Assembly: GCA_021781835.1 (NCBI GenBank)
Contig: JAJXWD010000009.1
Span: 1 to 64,000 of the forward strand
Length of the DNA stretch: 64,000 nt
Reading direction: 5' to 3'
Source: Pseudomonadota bacterium
GTDB lineage: Bacteria; Pseudomonadota; Alphaproteobacteria; Acetobacterales; Acetobacteraceae
Positions 1-9,596 of this stretch are shown in pieces. The notes under the pieces were generated by a model. That model ran no database searches and was not told the origin of the DNA. It saw only the letters and a list, made by a program, of their open reading frames with translations. The first letter of the stretch is position 1, and each line of letters begins with the position of its first letter. A program made the position numbers and the translations under genes.

Positions 1-60
1 GGGGTGCAGATCGCGCTCAACGGCATCATTCCCGTATTGCACGGGGCGCTGGCCAGATAA
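1..60 (+). CDS. 3' end of an unidentified gene (partial)
   Basis: Frame 1 is open from the first base of the window to a TAA at 58-60 and encodes 19 residues ending VLHGALAR. Nothing in this short tail identifies a family. It lies 49 bases before the MarR gene on the same strand, so it may belong to the same locus. It could also be chance, because high GC keeps frames open. Confidence 0.35.
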   Translation, partial: GVQIALNGIIPVLHGALAR

Positions 61-81
61 TCGCCCGCCGCCCTCGCTAAT

Positions 82-112
82 CATAACGCGGCTTATTATA
101 TAGCCAGTTATG
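82..112. promoter_or_regulatory. Nested dyad over the -10 region and start codon of the MarR gene (candidate autoregulatory operator)
   Basis: CATAAC (82-87) and GGCT (90-93) are mirrored by AGCC (102-105) and GTTATG (107-112), with TATTATAT between them. The outer arm contains the ATG at 110-112. MarR proteins are known to bind such dyads at their own promoters. If TATTAT is the -10 hexamer, transcription would start within a few bases of the ATG, giving a nearly leaderless mRNA. The symmetry is seen directly; the function is inferred. Confidence 0.45.
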
Positions 113-571
113 GAAATCGACTTCGAACAGGATCTCTCGATCCAGCTGCATGATGTCGCGCGCCTGACCCGTGTGGTCGCCGATCGTTGCGCGCGCCTCC
201 AGGGCATGACCCGCGCGCAATGGGTGGTGCTCATCAAGCTCTCGCGCACGCCCGGCCTCACCCAGCGCGAAATGGCCGATGCCCTCGAGATCGAGCCGAT
301 TTCGCTGGCCCGCCTCATCGACAAGCTGCAAGCCGCCGGGCTGGTCGAGCGCCGGGCCGATCTGGCCGACCGGCGCATCTGGCGCCTGCACCTCACCCCC
401 AACGCCGCGCCGGTGCTCGAGGAGATCATGGTCCGGCGCAACCATCTGGTTGATGTCGTGCAAAACGGCATGAGCGCCGAGCTGCGCGCAAGCATGCTGG
501 CCGGGCTCAAACTCATGAAACGCAATCTGGCCGGGCTGCTCGAAGCCACGCCGACCGAGGAGACCGCTTAA
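110..571 (+). CDS. MarR family transcriptional regulator
   Basis: A 153-residue winged-helix regulator of normal MarR length. The recognition region at about residues 48-75 (LTQREMADALEIEPISLARL) is followed by the beta-wing with the family's D-x-R element (ADLADRRIWRLHL, about 85-97) and a C-terminal dimerisation helix. The stop codon overlaps the ATG of the membrane-fusion gene by one base (TAATG), so it is translated together with the EmrA/EmrB-type pump it probably represses, as EmrR does in E. coli. There is no clear Shine-Dalgarno sequence; instead a nested dyad covers the start codon. The ligand is unknown. Confidence 0.9.
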   Translation: MEIDFEQDLSIQLHDVARLTRVVADRCARLQGMTRAQWVVLIKLSRTPGLTQREMADALEIEPISLARLIDKLQAAGLVERRADLADRRIWRLHLTPNAAPVLEEIMVRRNHLVDVVQNGMSAELRASMLAGLKLMKRNLAGLLEATPTEETA

Positions 572-1659
572 TGTCCGAACAGGCCATCCGCCCAGGCAGC
601 ACCGCGCCCAAACCGGCGGGCATCCCTTCGGCGCGCGCGCAAAGCCTGCGCCTGCCGCTCATGCTGGGCGGGGTGGCGGTGGTGGCCCTGGTGGCGGGCG
701 GCATGTGGCTGTTTGGCGGGCGCTATATCGAAACCGACGACGCCTATGTCGATGCCGCCCATGTCGCGCTCTCCACCGATGTCTCGGGTCTGGTGGCGCA
801 GGTTTATGTCACCGATAATGAGCATGTCACCCAGGGTCAGCCTTTGTTCGCGCTCCGCCAGGGCACGTTCGCGGCCAACATCGCCGCCGCCCAGGCCCAG
901 CTCGCCCAGGCCGCGCAGGATGTGGCCGTGCAAAAGCGCGCCTACGCCCAGGCCGTGGCCGAAATCGGCGCCCAAAACGCCGAAATCGCCAAGGACAAGG
1001 CCGATCTCGCCCGCTATGCCTCGGTGGTCGCCAAGGGCGGCGTCACCCGCGAGGTCTATCAGGACGCGCAATTCGCCCTGACCGCCGACCAGGCCAAGCT
1101 CGAGGCCCTGAACAGCGCCGCCGCCGCCGATCTGGCCCGCCTGCAAGGCAACCCCGGCATCGCCCCCCAAGACATCCCCGCCTGGCAGGCCGCCAAGGCC
1201 GCGCTCGACAATGCCCTGATCGCCCAGAAAAACAGCGTGGTCACCGCGCCTTATTCAGGCACGGTCTCCAATGTCGAGGCCCTGCAGCCCGGCATGTTTC
1301 TGCAAGCCGGCCAGGCGGCGTTCGGGCTGGTCTCCGACCAGGATGTGTTCATCACCGCCCAACCCAAGGAAAGCCAGCTCACCTATGTCCGCCCGGGCGA
1401 TGAGGTGGAGATCACCGTCGATGCCTATCCCGGCGAAAGCTGGAAGGGCGAGGTCGAGAGCATCGCGCCCAATTCCGGCGCCGAATTCTCCATCCTGCCG
1501 GCGCAAAACTCCTCGGGCAACTGGGTGAAGGTGGTGCAGCGCGTGCCGGTGCGGATCAAGATCCTCTCCGGCCCAACCGGGCTGATGCTGCGCGCGGGAC
1601 TCAGCGTCGAGGTCAGCATCGACACCCACCATCACCGCGCCCTGTCGGATCTGTTCTGA
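571..1659 (+). CDS. HlyD/EmrA-type membrane fusion protein
   Basis: A 362-residue periplasmic adaptor of a tripartite drug exporter. A cytoplasmic N-terminus of about 27 residues precedes one membrane anchor (about 28-49, VVALVAGGMWLF), followed by the EmrA signature ETDDAYVDAAHVALS (about 53-67), a first lipoyl half, an Ala/Gln-rich coiled-coil hairpin (about 105-200), a second lipoyl half near 225-245 and a beta-barrel domain. It is expected to join the DHA2 transporter encoded next to an outer-membrane channel not seen here. It overlaps both neighbours by a single base, indicating tight co-translation. Substrate is unknown. Confidence 0.92.
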   Translation: MSEQAIRPGSTAPKPAGIPSARAQSLRLPLMLGGVAVVALVAGGMWLFGGRYIETDDAYVDAAHVALSTDVSGLVAQVYVTDNEHVTQGQPLFALRQGTFAANIAAAQAQLAQAAQDVAVQKRAYAQAVAEIGAQNAEIAKDKADLARYASVVAKGGVTREVYQDAQFALTADQAKLEALNSAAAADLARLQGNPGIAPQDIPAWQAAKAALDNALIAQKNSVVTAPYSGTVSNVEALQPGMFLQAGQAAFGLVSDQDVFITAQPKESQLTYVRPGDEVEITVDAYPGESWKGEVESIAPNSGAEFSILPAQNSSGNWVKVVQRVPVRIKILSGPTGLMLRAGLSVEVSIDTHHHRALSDLF

Positions 1660-3203
1660 TGCCGCGCGAGCCCGGCGTTGAGCTTTATGTCAAGCATCGC
1701 GGGCTGGTGGTGCTGTGCCTGATGATCGCCACGCTGATGCAGGCGCTTGATTCCACCATCGCCAATGTCGCGCTGCCTTACATGCAGGGCTCGCTCTCGG
1801 CCTCGTACGATGAGATCACCTGGGTTCTGACCTCCTACGTGGTCATGGCCGCGATCATGACCGCCCCCATCGGCTGGCTGGCGCTGCGCTTTGGGCGCAA
1901 GAATCTGTTCATATTGGCGCTGGCGGGGTTCACCATCACCTCCATGCTGTGCGGGGTGGCGGGCTCACTCACGCAGATCGTGCTCTACCGCCTGGCGCAA
2001 GGCGCGTTTGGCGCGGCGCTGGTGCCGCTCTCGCAATCCACCCTGATGGACATGTACCCCCCCGCCGAGCGCGGCGCCGCCATGGCCCTGTGGGGCATGG
2101 GCGTGATGGTCGGGCCGATCATGGGGCCGACGCTCGGCGGCTATCTCACCGCCGTGTTTGACTGGCGCTACGTGTTCTTCGTCAATTTGCCGTTCGGCAT
2201 CGCGGGCGTGCTGGGGCTGCTGGTGTTTTTGCCAAAAACCCCGCCCCGCCCCGAGGAGCGCTTCGACTGGACGGGCTTTCTCCTGCTGTCGGGCGCGCTG
2301 GCGGCGCTGCAAATCGCGCTCGACCGGGGCGAGGAGCTGGACTGGCTGGGCAGCCCCGTCATCACCGGCTGTTTCGTGGCCGCGGGGCTTGGGTTTTACC
2401 TGTTCGGCGTGCACATGTTCACCGCCAGAAACAGCTTCATCCCGCGTGAGATTTTCAAGGACCGCAATTTTTTCGCTGGCCTGGTCACCATGTTCTCGGT
2501 CGGCATCATTCTGGTCGCCAGCTCGGCGCTGCTCTCGCCCTTCCTCGAATCCCTGGCCAATTATCCGGTGGCCACCGCCGGGCTGCTCATGGCGCCAAGG
2601 GGCATCGGCATTCTCATCACCATGCAGATCGCCGGGCGCCTCACCAACCGCTTCGACCCACGCAAGATGATGCTGCTCGGCTATGTCATGCTGGCCGCCG
2701 CCCTCATCATTCAGGAACGCTGGACGCTCGACACCTCCCAGGGCTGGATGGTGTTCACCATCACCCTGCAGGGCATGGGGCTCGGACTCATTTTCGTGCC
2801 CTTGCAGGTGGTCGCCTTTTACACCATTCCGGGTTCGTTGCGTACCCAGGGCACATCGCTGCTGGCCCTGCAGCGCAATATCGGCTCGGCCATCGGCATT
2901 TCCCTCACCTCGGCGCTGCTCGCCCATATGGGGCAATATGAGCATGCCGTGCTCAGCGCCTATGTCACGCCCTTCGCACGGTCCCTGCAAACGGGCGGCG
3001 CCGTGAGCGCGCTGCTCGCCCCCGCCACCCCGCACGGCGCCGCGCTGCTCAACGCCTTGGTCGATGTGCAGTCCCAGATCATCGCCTATGGCGATGATTA
3101 TAAATTCATGCTGTTCACCGTGCTGCCCGGCGCGCTGTGCATTTTGCTCATGCGCCGCCCGCCCAACCTGCCCACCAGCGCCCCGCCGATGATCCATGAT
3201 TAG
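1659..3203 (+). CDS. DHA2 family MFS drug transporter (EmrB-type)
   Basis: A 514-residue, probably 14-helix proton antiporter of the DHA2 family. It shows the family motif LDSTIANVALP in the first membrane segment (about residues 29-39), motif A in the loop after helix 2 (GWLALRFGRKNL, about 68-79) and the motif C glycines in helix 5 (GVMVGPIMGPTLGGYL, about 148-163). The start overlaps the stop of the adaptor gene (TGATG). With MarR and HlyD partners this is an EmrRAB-like operon, and the likely role is export of hydrophobic compounds or uncouplers. Specificity cannot be read from sequence. Confidence 0.93.
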   Translation: MPREPGVELYVKHRGLVVLCLMIATLMQALDSTIANVALPYMQGSLSASYDEITWVLTSYVVMAAIMTAPIGWLALRFGRKNLFILALAGFTITSMLCGVAGSLTQIVLYRLAQGAFGAALVPLSQSTLMDMYPPAERGAAMALWGMGVMVGPIMGPTLGGYLTAVFDWRYVFFVNLPFGIAGVLGLLVFLPKTPPRPEERFDWTGFLLLSGALAALQIALDRGEELDWLGSPVITGCFVAAGLGFYLFGVHMFTARNSFIPREIFKDRNFFAGLVTMFSVGIILVASSALLSPFLESLANYPVATAGLLMAPRGIGILITMQIAGRLTNRFDPRKMMLLGYVMLAAALIIQERWTLDTSQGWMVFTITLQGMGLGLIFVPLQVVAFYTIPGSLRTQGTSLLALQRNIGSAIGISLTSALLAHMGQYEHAVLSAYVTPFARSLQTGGAVSALLAPATPHGAALLNALVDVQSQIIAYGDDYKFMLFTVLPGALCILLMRRPPNLPTSAPPMIHD

Positions 3204-3290
3204 GGGGGTATAAAAACTTTCAACAATCTCAGCGCATTGACCCGCTGAGCCGGCAAACAATCCGCTCCCAGATCGACAAACCCGCGCACA

Positions 3291-6200
3291 TTGGTTCATG
3301 ATGGCCCCGCACGCCAACCACGGGATGCCCGCCACTTGTCGCCCAATTTGCAAGCCGAGATCCATGCCATCCGCGTGAGCGGGCTGTTTTTTTCCGCCTG
3401 GTATGCCAGCCAGCTGCCCGCGGGGATCGATGGCGTCGAGCATTTTTGCACCCAGGGCTGGCGCGAGGGCGCGCGCCCCAACCCGTATTTCGACCCCGCC
3501 TGGTACCGCACCCGCTACCCCGAGGTGGCCGCCGCCAACATCAACCCGCTGCTGCATTACCTCGCCTTGGGCGACACCGAGGGCCGCGATCCCTCGCCCT
3601 GGTTTCACACCAGCTGGTACCGCGAGACCTACCGCCTTGGCGCCAAGGACCATGCCCTCAAACATTATCTCGAGCGGCGCCTGAGCGGCCAGGTCAACCC
3701 CGTGCCGCTCTTTGATGCCGCCTGGTATCTCGAGGCCAACAAGGATGTCGCCGCCGGCCAGGCCGACCCGTTCGAGCATTTCTGCACCTTCGGCGCGCGC
3801 GAGGGGCGCGACCCCGGCCCGGAATTCGACGTCAAATTCTACACCAACCGCTATGGCGCGCATCTGGGCGGCCAAAACCCCCTGCTCCACTATCTCGCCC
3901 ACCGCGAGACCGGCCTCTTCCTGCCCAAACGCCCAGAGCAGGAAGGGCTGATTCCCGTGGCCGTGAAACGCGCCACCCGCCCCGCCCCGCATTTCGAGGA
4001 GGTGGCCCCCGCCCCCGCCCACGCGCCGCGCCGCGCCCGGCTGCTGGCCTTCTATTTGCCCCAGTTTCACCGCATCCCCGAAAACGACGCCTGGTGGGGC
4101 AAGGGCTTCACCGACTGGACCAACCTCGCCCGCGCCCTGCCCCGCTTCGTCGGCCATCTCCAGCCCCGCGTGCCCCGCGATCTCGGCTTCTACAGCCTCG
4201 ATGACGAGCGCGTGCTGCCCCGCCAGATCGCGCTCGCCAAGGGCGCAGGGCTCGAGGGATTCGTGTTTTACAGCTACTGGTTCAACCGCCAGCCACTCCT
4301 CGAAACCCCGCTCGCGCGCTTCATGGCCGACAAATCGCTCGATTTCGGCTTCTGCGCCATGTGGGCGAACGAAAACTGGACCCGGCGCTGGGACGGGCTG
4401 GAAAACGAGGTGCTGATCGCCCAGGAATACCGGAAGCGCGACGATGACGCCCTCATCGCCCATTTCGCGGCCATGTTCGCCGATTCGCGCTATATCCGCG
4501 TGCAAAACCGCCCGCTGCTCATGCTCTACCGCCCCGGGCTGATCCCCGATGCCCGCGCGCGCATCCGGAAATGGCGTGAAATTTTCAAGACAAACCACCA
4601 GGAAGAGCCGTTGCTGGTGATGGCCCAAAGCCTCTCGGACGAATACGACCCCACACCCTACGGGCTCGATGGCGCGGTCGAGTTTCCACCCCACAAGCTC
4701 AGCCAGTCCACCCCCCGCCTGAACGGCACGCTCGACCTGCTCGACCAGGATTTCGACGCCACCGTGCATGATTACGCCGACATCGCCGAAACCTCGCTGC
4801 GCCTGCCGCCCCCCGCGTTTCCGCTCATCAAAACCATCGTGCCCAGCTGGGACAACGACCCCAGGCGCGAGGGAAAGGGGCTGGTGATTCATGGCTCGAC
4901 CCCCGCCAAATACCAGGATTGGCTGGAAAAACTCATAGACTACAGCAAACAAAACCCGTTTCATGGCGAGCGTGTGCTGTGCGTCAACGCCTGGAATGAA
5001 TGGGCCGAGGGCGCCTATCTCGAGCCCGATCTTCATTCCGGCGGCGCCTATCTCAACGCCACGGCGCGCGCCGTGGTCGCGCATGAGCCCAGCGCCTGCC
5101 CGGCGGGGCTGCTGCTCATCGGCCACGATGCCGCGCCCCACGGCGCGCAGATGCTGCTGCTCAACCTCGCCCGCCAGCTCGCCCGCCGCCATGGCGTTAA
5201 AATCCATGTGCTGCTGCTGGGCGTCGGTCCGCTGCTCGGCCAATATTTCGAGCTGGGCGAAATCACCATCGCCTCTGTCAAATCCATCATCACTGGCCAT
5301 CTCGACCAGTACCGGGCCATGGGCGTCAAGCATGCCATCGTCAATTCGGCGGCATCCGCGCGCGTGGTGCCCTGGCTGGAGGCGCGCGGCATCCGCACCA
5401 CTTTGCTCGTGCACGAACTGCCTCAGGCGCTCAAACATTACAAGCTCGAAATAGAGGCCCGCGCCGGCGCTAAAGCCGCGACCGCCCTTGTGTTTTCCTC
5501 ACGGTTTGGCGCCGAGCGGTTTCTGGCCGCGATCGACACCCCCCGCCCGGACGCCATCATCCTGCCCCAAGGCACGTACCACCCGCCTGGCTTCTCCGCC
5601 GCCGCGCGGGCCAAAATCCGCCAGGAGCTGGGGCTGGACGCGCAAGGCTTCCTCATCCTCGGCATGGGCTATGGCGATGTCCGCAAGGGCTTCGACCTGT
5701 TCCTCCAGCTCGCCCGCCGTCTCGGCGCCAGCCGGGGCGATGTGCATTGCCTCTGGGTTGGCGATATCGAAACGACCCTGCACACCTATCTCGAACCCGA
5801 AATGGCCGTGCTGGCCGGGGCCGGCTATTTCACCCACATCCCCTTTACCGCTCAGCCGGGGGAGTATGTCTGCGCCGCCGACATACTCGCCCTGCCCTCG
5901 CGGGAAGACCCGCTGCCCACCGTTGTGATGGAGGCGCTCTGCGCCGGCACGCCGGTGGTGGCGTTCGAGGGGGCGGGCGGCACGCCCGATCTGCTGCGCG
6001 CCCACCAGGGCGGGCTCAGCGCCCCGCTCGGCGATCTCGACGCCTTCCAGGCCCAGCTCACCCGCCTGCTCGACCACCAAGCCCTCGCCGCCGCCCGCCC
6101 GCGCCTGGCCGGCCAGGGCGCGCGCGCGTTCGATTTCACCGCCTACACAACCCGCCTGCTCCACCTTGCCATGCCCGGGCTCAAAGCCGTTTCGGTCGCG

Positions 6201-7055
6201 GTGCTCAATTATAATTACGCCCGTCACCTGCCCGCGCGGCTAGACAGCATCTTCGCCCAGACGCACCCGGTGCACGAGGTGCTGGTGCTCGATGACGCCT
6301 CGACCGACGCCTCCCTGGCCGCCGCGCGCGACACCGCCGCGCGGGCGGGGCGCGCCATCACGCTCATCGAAAACCCTGAAAATCGCGGCGTGTTCGCGCA
6401 ATGGCGCAAAGCCGCCGAGACCGCCACGGGCGATTATATCTGGCTGGCCGAGGCCGACGACCTCGCCCACCCCACGCTGCTCGCCCGCCTCGCCGCCGCC
6501 ATGGACCAGGCAAACCAGCCCCTGCTGGCCTTCGCGGATTCGCAGGCGATCGACGAGAGCGGCGCCCAGGTGATGCGCGACTATAAATCCTATTACGCCC
6601 AATCCGGCGCGCAAGCCCTGCTGGCCGACGGGGTCTGGCCCGCCCGTGACTTCGCCGCCCATTTCCTCAGCCAGCGCAACCTCATCCCCAATGTCAGCGC
6701 GGTGCTCTGGCGGCGGCACGCGCTGCTCCAGGCGCTCGCCGCCGTGCCCGATCTCGCAAGCTGGCAGCTGGCGGGCGATTGGCGGCTCTACCTGGCCCTG
6801 CTCACCGGCCAGACGGGCGAGATCGCCTATGTGGCGGCGCCCCTCAACATCCATCGCCGCCATGCGGGCGGCCTCACCAGGCGCCTCTCCTCCGCCGATC
6901 ACATTGCCGAGATCGCCCGCGCCCAGGCCTTCGCCGCCCAGGCGCTCGGGCTCGGCGCCGAGGCCCGCGCGGCCCAGGAAACAGACCGCGCCCGCGTGGC
7001 CGAACAGCTCGCCCCCGCGCCCAAGCGCCCTGTTGCCAGACGCCGCAAGGTCTGA
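3291..7055 (+). CDS. Multi-domain glycosyltransferase: WY repeats, WbsX/GH99-like, GT4 and GT2 domains
   Basis: A 1254-residue cytoplasmic polysaccharide enzyme. Residues about 30-210 hold four to five repeats of roughly 50 residues (FDxxWYxxxYxDV...NPLxHYLxxGxxEGRxP). Residues about 253-595 form a WbsX/GH99-like domain (LLAFYLPQFHRIPENDAWWG; NENWTRRWDG; NAWNEWAEG). Residues about 600-960 form a GT4-type glycosyltransferase (GYGDVRKGFDLFLQ; SREDPLPTVVMEALCAGTPV). Residues about 965-1210 form a GT2 domain (VLNYNYARHLPARLDSI; DDASTD; AEADD). It lies upstream of rfbBACD, so rhamnan or O-antigen assembly is plausible. The frame opens after a stop at 3246-3248; the start chosen is TTG 3291, with GTG 3375 as an alternative, and neither has a strong ribosome-binding site. 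Confidence 0.85.
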   Translation: MVHDGPARQPRDARHLSPNLQAEIHAIRVSGLFFSAWYASQLPAGIDGVEHFCTQGWREGARPNPYFDPAWYRTRYPEVAAANINPLLHYLALGDTEGRDPSPWFHTSWYRETYRLGAKDHALKHYLERRLSGQVNPVPLFDAAWYLEANKDVAAGQADPFEHFCTFGAREGRDPGPEFDVKFYTNRYGAHLGGQNPLLHYLAHRETGLFLPKRPEQEGLIPVAVKRATRPAPHFEEVAPAPAHAPRRARLLAFYLPQFHRIPENDAWWGKGFTDWTNLARALPRFVGHLQPRVPRDLGFYSLDDERVLPRQIALAKGAGLEGFVFYSYWFNRQPLLETPLARFMADKSLDFGFCAMWANENWTRRWDGLENEVLIAQEYRKRDDDALIAHFAAMFADSRYIRVQNRPLLMLYRPGLIPDARARIRKWREIFKTNHQEEPLLVMAQSLSDEYDPTPYGLDGAVEFPPHKLSQSTPRLNGTLDLLDQDFDATVHDYADIAETSLRLPPPAFPLIKTIVPSWDNDPRREGKGLVIHGSTPAKYQDWLEKLIDYSKQNPFHGERVLCVNAWNEWAEGAYLEPDLHSGGAYLNATARAVVAHEPSACPAGLLLIGHDAAPHGAQMLLLNLARQLARRHGVKIHVLLLGVGPLLGQYFELGEITIASVKSIITGHLDQYRAMGVKHAIVNSAASARVVPWLEARGIRTTLLVHELPQALKHYKLEIEARAGAKAATALVFSSRFGAERFLAAIDTPRPDAIILPQGTYHPPGFSAAARAKIRQELGLDAQGFLILGMGYGDVRKGFDLFLQLARRLGASRGDVHCLWVGDIETTLHTYLEPEMAVLAGAGYFTHIPFTAQPGEYVCAADILALPSREDPLPTVVMEALCAGTPVVAFEGAGGTPDLLRAHQGGLSAPLGDLDAFQAQLTRLLDHQALAAARPRLAGQGARAFDFTAYTTRLLHLAMPGLKAVSVAVLNYNYARHLPARLDSIFAQTHPVHEVLVLDDASTDASLAAARDTAARAGRAITLIENPENRGVFAQWRKAAETATGDYIWLAEADDLAHPTLLARLAAAMDQANQPLLAFADSQAIDESGAQVMRDYKSYYAQSGAQALLADGVWPARDFAAHFLSQRNLIPNVSAVLWRRHALLQALAAVPDLASWQLAGDWRLYLALLTGQTGEIAYVAAPLNIHRRHAGGLTRRLSSADHIAEIARAQAFAAQALGLGAEARAAQETDRARVAEQLAPAPKRPVARRRKV

Positions 7056-7099
7056 TTGAACACCGGCCATCAAAGCCACCGGCAAGGATCGATTTTCTC

Positions 7100-8155
7100 A
7101 TGCGCATACTTCTTACAGGCGGTTGCGGGTTCATCGGCTCCGCCGTGGTCCGGCGCGCCATCCGGCAGGAGGGCCACGAGGTCGTCACCATCGACAAGAT
7201 GACCTACGCGGCCTCGGAGGATGCGCTGGAAGACGCGCGCCACCACCCCCGCCACACGCTCATCAAGGCCGATATTTGCGACACCCAGGCCATGCGCCAG
7301 GCCTTCGCCGCCCACCAGCCCGATGTGGTGATGCACCTCGCCGCCGAAAGCCATGTCGATCGCTCGATCGACGGGCCCGCCGCCTTTGTGCACACCAACG
7401 TCACCGGCACCTTCTCGCTGCTCGAAGCCGCGCGCGATTATTTCGCCACCCTCACGGATGAGCGGCGCGCGCGCTTCCGTTTCCACCATATCTCGACCGA
7501 TGAGGTGTTTGGCGCGCTCGAAGATAACGACCCGCCCTTCAACGAACACACGCCCTACGATCCGCGCAGCCCCTATTCCGCCTCCAAGGCCGCCTCCGAC
7601 CATCTGGCCCGGGCCTGGATGCACACATATGGCCTGCCGGTGATCGTTTCCAACACCACCAATAATTACGGCTTCTGGCAATTCCCCGAAAAGCTGATCC
7701 CGCTCATCACCCTCAACGCCATTTTGGAAAACCCGCTGCCCGTCTATGGCGCCGGCCACAACACCCGCGACTGGCTGTTTGTGGATGACCATGCCGAGGC
7801 GCTGCTGAAAGTGGTGGCCCAGGGCACGCCCGGCCAGACCTATTGCATCGGCGCCCGCCAGCCCAGGCGCAACATCGATGTGGTCAAAACCATCTGCGCC
7901 ATCGTCGATGAGCTGCTGGGCACCAAAAACGGCGCCCGCGAGCGGTTGATCACCTATGTCACCGACCGGCCGGGCCATGATCACCGTTACGAGATCGACC
8001 CGTCATCGGCCGAGGCGGCGCTCTCCTGGCGCGCCGAACATGATTTCGAGCGCGGCCTGCGCGCCACCATCCAATGGTATCTCGACAACCGCGCCTGGTG
8101 GGAAACCATCCGCGCCAAACGCTATGACGGCCAACGCCTGGGAGGCAACACATGA
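7100..8155 (+). CDS. rfbB: dTDP-glucose 4,6-dehydratase
   Basis: A 351-residue extended short-chain dehydrogenase that converts dTDP-glucose to dTDP-4-keto-6-deoxyglucose, the second step to dTDP-L-rhamnose. It begins with the Rossmann motif [17 protein letters not shown], has [13 protein letters not shown] near residues 80-92, the substrate loop STDEVFGAL (about 133) and the catalytic YSASK (about 158). The frame is open further upstream, but ATG 7100 matches the family start and has AAGGA about 11 bases upstream. Its stop overlaps the start of rfbA by four bases (ATGA). It is the first of four tightly linked rhamnose genes. Confidence 0.96.
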   Translation: MRILLTGGCGFIGSAVVRRAIRQEGHEVVTIDKMTYAASEDALEDARHHPRHTLIKADICDTQAMRQAFAAHQPDVVMHLAAESHVDRSIDGPAAFVHTNVTGTFSLLEAARDYFATLTDERRARFRFHHISTDEVFGALEDNDPPFNEHTPYDPRSPYSASKAASDHLARAWMHTYGLPVIVSNTTNNYGFWQFPEKLIPLITLNAILENPLPVYGAGHNTRDWLFVDDHAEALLKVVAQGTPGQTYCIGARQPRRNIDVVKTICAIVDELLGTKNGARERLITYVTDRPGHDHRYEIDPSSAEAALSWRAEHDFERGLRATIQWYLDNRAWWETIRAKRYDGQRLGGNT

Positions 8156-9036
8156 TCACCAAGGGCATCATCCTGGCCGGCGGCTCGGGCACGCGCCTGC
8201 ATCCGCTCACCCTCGCCAGCTCCAAGCAATTGCTGCCGGTTTATGACAAACCGATGATTTTCTACCCGCTCTGCACGCTCATGCTGGCGGGCATCCGCGA
8301 TGTGCTGATCATCTCCACCCCCCAGGACCAGCCGCTTTTCCAGCGCCTGTTTCATGATGGCTCTCAGCTCGGCATCCGCATTTCCTATGCCTCCCAACCC
8401 TCGCCAGATGGTCTCGCCCAGGCGTTTCTCATCGGCGAGGACTGGATCGGCGGCGAGCCCTGCGCCCTGGTGCTGGGCGATAACCTGATCCATGGCGACC
8501 ATCTCTCCACCCTGCTGCGCGCCGCCGGCGCGCGCACCGAGGGTGCAACCGTGTTCGCCTATCAGGTGCGCGACCCGGAACGATATGGTGTCGTTACATT
8601 CGATGCCGACGGCAAGGCCATCTCCATCGTCGAGAAGCCCCAAACACCCGAGTCCAACTGGGCCGTCACCGGGCTCTATTTCTACGACCACCGGGTGGTC
8701 GAGTTCGCCAAGCAGGTCAAACCCTCGGGGCGCGGTGAGCTCGAAATCACCGACCTCAACAACATGTACCTGCAGGAAGGCACGCTCAAGGTCGAGCGGC
8801 TGGGCCGCGGCACCGCCTGGCTCGACGCCGGCACCCCCGACAGCCTGCTGCAAGCCGCCACCTTCGTGCAAACCATCCAAAGCCGCCAGGGCAATCTGGT
8901 CGGCAGCCCGTCCGAGGTGGCCTTCCGCATGGGCTATATCTCGGCCGCCCAGCTCATCAGCCGGGCCGACACGGTCGCCAAGACCGAGCTTGGCCGCGTG
9001 CTCAAGGACATCGCCGCCGGAAGCCACCAGCCATGA
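8152..9036 (+). CDS. rfbA: glucose-1-phosphate thymidylyltransferase
   Basis: A 294-residue nucleotidyltransferase that makes dTDP-glucose from dTTP and glucose-1-phosphate, the first and feedback-regulated step of the rhamnose pathway. The signature [11 protein letters not shown] (about residues 9-19) is followed by the conserved Lys of [24 protein letters not shown] (about 109) and [13 protein letters not shown] (about 222) are typical of RmlA. Length is normal. Its ATG overlaps the rfbB stop and its own TGA overlaps the rfbC start, both as ATGA. Confidence 0.97.
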   Translation: MITKGIILAGGSGTRLHPLTLASSKQLLPVYDKPMIFYPLCTLMLAGIRDVLIISTPQDQPLFQRLFHDGSQLGIRISYASQPSPDGLAQAFLIGEDWIGGEPCALVLGDNLIHGDHLSTLLRAAGARTEGATVFAYQVRDPERYGVVTFDADGKAISIVEKPQTPESNWAVTGLYFYDHRVVEFAKQVKPSGRGELEITDLNNMYLQEGTLKVERLGRGTAWLDAGTPDSLLQAATFVQTIQSRQGNLVGSPSEVAFRMGYISAAQLISRADTVAKTELGRVLKDIAAGSHQP

Positions 9037-9596
9037 ACATCCGCCCCCTGCGCATCCCCGAGGTCAAACTCATCACCCCGCCGAAATTTGGCGATTCACG
9101 CGGCTTTTTTTCCGAAACCTGGAGCGCCGCCAAGCTGCGCGCCCAGGGGTTCGATGAAATTTTCGTGCAAGATAATCACAGCTATTCGGCCACCACCGGC
9201 ACCATTCGCGGGCTGCACTGCCAGGTGGCGCCCTTTGTGCAGGGCAAGCTGGTGCGCGTGGTGCGCGGCGCCATCTGGGATGTCGCCATCGACATACGCC
9301 ACGGCTCGCCCACCTATGGCCAATGGGCGGCGGCCGAGCTTTCGGCCGAGAACTGGGCCCAGCTCTGGATTCCCGGCGGCTTCCTGCACGGTTTTTGCAC
9401 CCTCGCCCCCGATACCGAGGTGATCTACAAAGTCACCGCCGATTACGACAAAGCCTCCGAGCGGGCGGTGATCTGGAACGATCCCGACCTCGCTTTGCCC
9501 TGGCCGGTGGCGCCAGGCACCGAGGCCCTCTCGGACAAAGACAAGCAAGCCCCCAAACTCTCCGCCCTCTCCGAACCCTGGTTCACCTACGCATGA
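9033..9596 (+). CDS. rfbC: dTDP-4-dehydrorhamnose 3,5-epimerase
   Basis: A 187-residue cupin-fold epimerase, normal for RmlC. It inverts C3 and C5 of the keto sugar. The family motif [18 protein letters not shown] (about residues 47-64) contains the catalytic His of RGLHCQ, and [11 protein letters not shown] (about 113-123) contains the substrate-pocket residues. PTYGQW (about 90) is also conserved. It shares four-base ATGA overlaps with rfbA upstream and rfbD downstream, so the four enzymes are likely made in fixed proportion from one mRNA. Confidence 0.97.
   Translation: MNIRPLRIPEVKLITPPKFGDSRGFFSETWSAAKLRAQGFDEIFVQDNHSYSATTGTIRGLHCQVAPFVQGKLVRVVRGAIWDVAIDIRHGSPTYGQWAAAELSAENWAQLWIPGGFLHGFCTLAPDTEVIYKVTADYDKASERAVIWNDPDLALPWPVAPGTEALSDKDKQAPKLSALSEPWFTYA

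Noticed and set aside
1965-5438. A 1157-codon open frame on the minus strand opposite the DHA2 transporter and the large glycosyltransferase
   Set aside because: It crosses two well-supported plus-strand genes, has no recognisable motif, and is explained by high GC removing stop codons in the complementary frame.
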